Below, in pieces: positions 63,948 to 64,000 of a DNA stretch of 64,000 nt (its first letter is position 1; the number at the start of each line of letters is the position of its first letter). The position numbers and the translations under genes are program-made. Source of the stretch: Lentisphaerota bacterium (lineage in GTDB: Bacteria > Verrucomicrobiota > Lentisphaeria > Victivallales > Victivallaceae); the NCBI GenBank assembly GCA_015061545.1, contig SUWJ01000002.1, positions 78,459-142,458 of the forward strand. The letters are read 5' to 3'. The notes beneath the pieces were generated by a model. It searched no databases. It was not told where the DNA came from and saw nothing but the letters and a program-made list of their open reading frames with translations.

Positions 63948-63982
63948 GGCGCTATTTTTTTGCACAGCAAAAAAATAGCGCC
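63948..63982. repeat. Perfect 16-base inverted repeat at the right edge
   Basis: GGCGCTATTTTTTTGC (63948-63963) and GCAAAAAAATAGCGCC (63967-63982) are perfect arms with loop ACA. The seven-T tract is inside the stem, so it is not a classical terminator. It lies 30 bases after copy 3 of the dispersed repeat and could be part of the same element. Confidence 0.7.
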
Positions 63983-64000
63983 CTCTTGGTTTTAAAGGGA

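Overview
The window reads as a chromosomal core-gene segment of a Gram-negative bacterium that makes lipopolysaccharide. Evidence for the outer membrane is a KDO pathway (kdsA, kdsB, kdsC), an LPS-export ATPase (lptB) and a very large LptA/OstA-like protein. The mix also includes RNase Y, RNase HIII, a PSP1/RicT protein and an Asp23-AmaP pair beside accBC, all commoner in Firmicutes. Together with a MurB-Ddl fusion, a rubrerythrin fusion and a giant AIDA-repeat surface protein, this suggests the PVC superphylum, most likely a gut or anaerobic Lentisphaerota (Victivallales-like) lineage. That placement is inference; there is no rRNA here.

Layout. Nearly all genes lie on the minus strand, in long, tightly packed and often overlapping operons. 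From left to right the map holds: a partial MtaB-like tRNA methylthiotransferase and proA; a CPA1 cation/proton antiporter; a plus-strand tRNA-Leu(CAA) with its own promoter and terminator; an operon of a RicT-like protein, a membrane metallopeptidase, a Nif3-like protein and a shortened DNA polymerase I; rlmN with an ArnT-like glycosyltransferase; and an envelope/metabolism run (cdsA, hisI, murB-ddl fusion, lipoprotein).

At 14.9-27.0 kb a single plus-strand gene of about 4,050 codons interrupts this. It encodes a multidomain surface/secreted protein: a metzincin-like N-terminus, roughly 1,280 residues of AIDA-type strand-loop-strand repeats, CARDB, Ig-like and PPC modules, a clostripain (C11) protease domain and a beta-rich C-terminus. 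A small ORF follows 23 nt later. Its promoter carries a perfect 8-3-8 palindrome.

From 27.5 to 45 kb (minus strand again): a flavin reductase/rubredoxin/rubrerythrin fusion, a two-gene coiled-coil membrane unit, the NAD(P)HX repair enzyme, a strongly signalled 58-residue protein of unknown function, nagA, a TtcA-like thiolase, holA, rnhC, prfB, alr, rny, 5-formyl-THF cyclo-ligase and rarA. Then come plus-strand rlmH and a UDP-glucuronate decarboxylase with a structured leader.

From 45 to 64 kb one long minus-strand run reads ftsK, a RodZ-like gene, aroQ, accB, accC, asp23, amaP-like, maf, kdsB, kdsA, kdsC, giant lptA, lptB, grpE, dnaJ, smpB: fatty-acid initiation, KDO synthesis, LPS transport and protein quality control side by side. 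I see no transposase, integrase, prophage or CRISPR array. A degenerate intergenic repeat occurs three times (45.4, 58.4 and 63.9 kb), and two perfect hairpins sit at the right edge.
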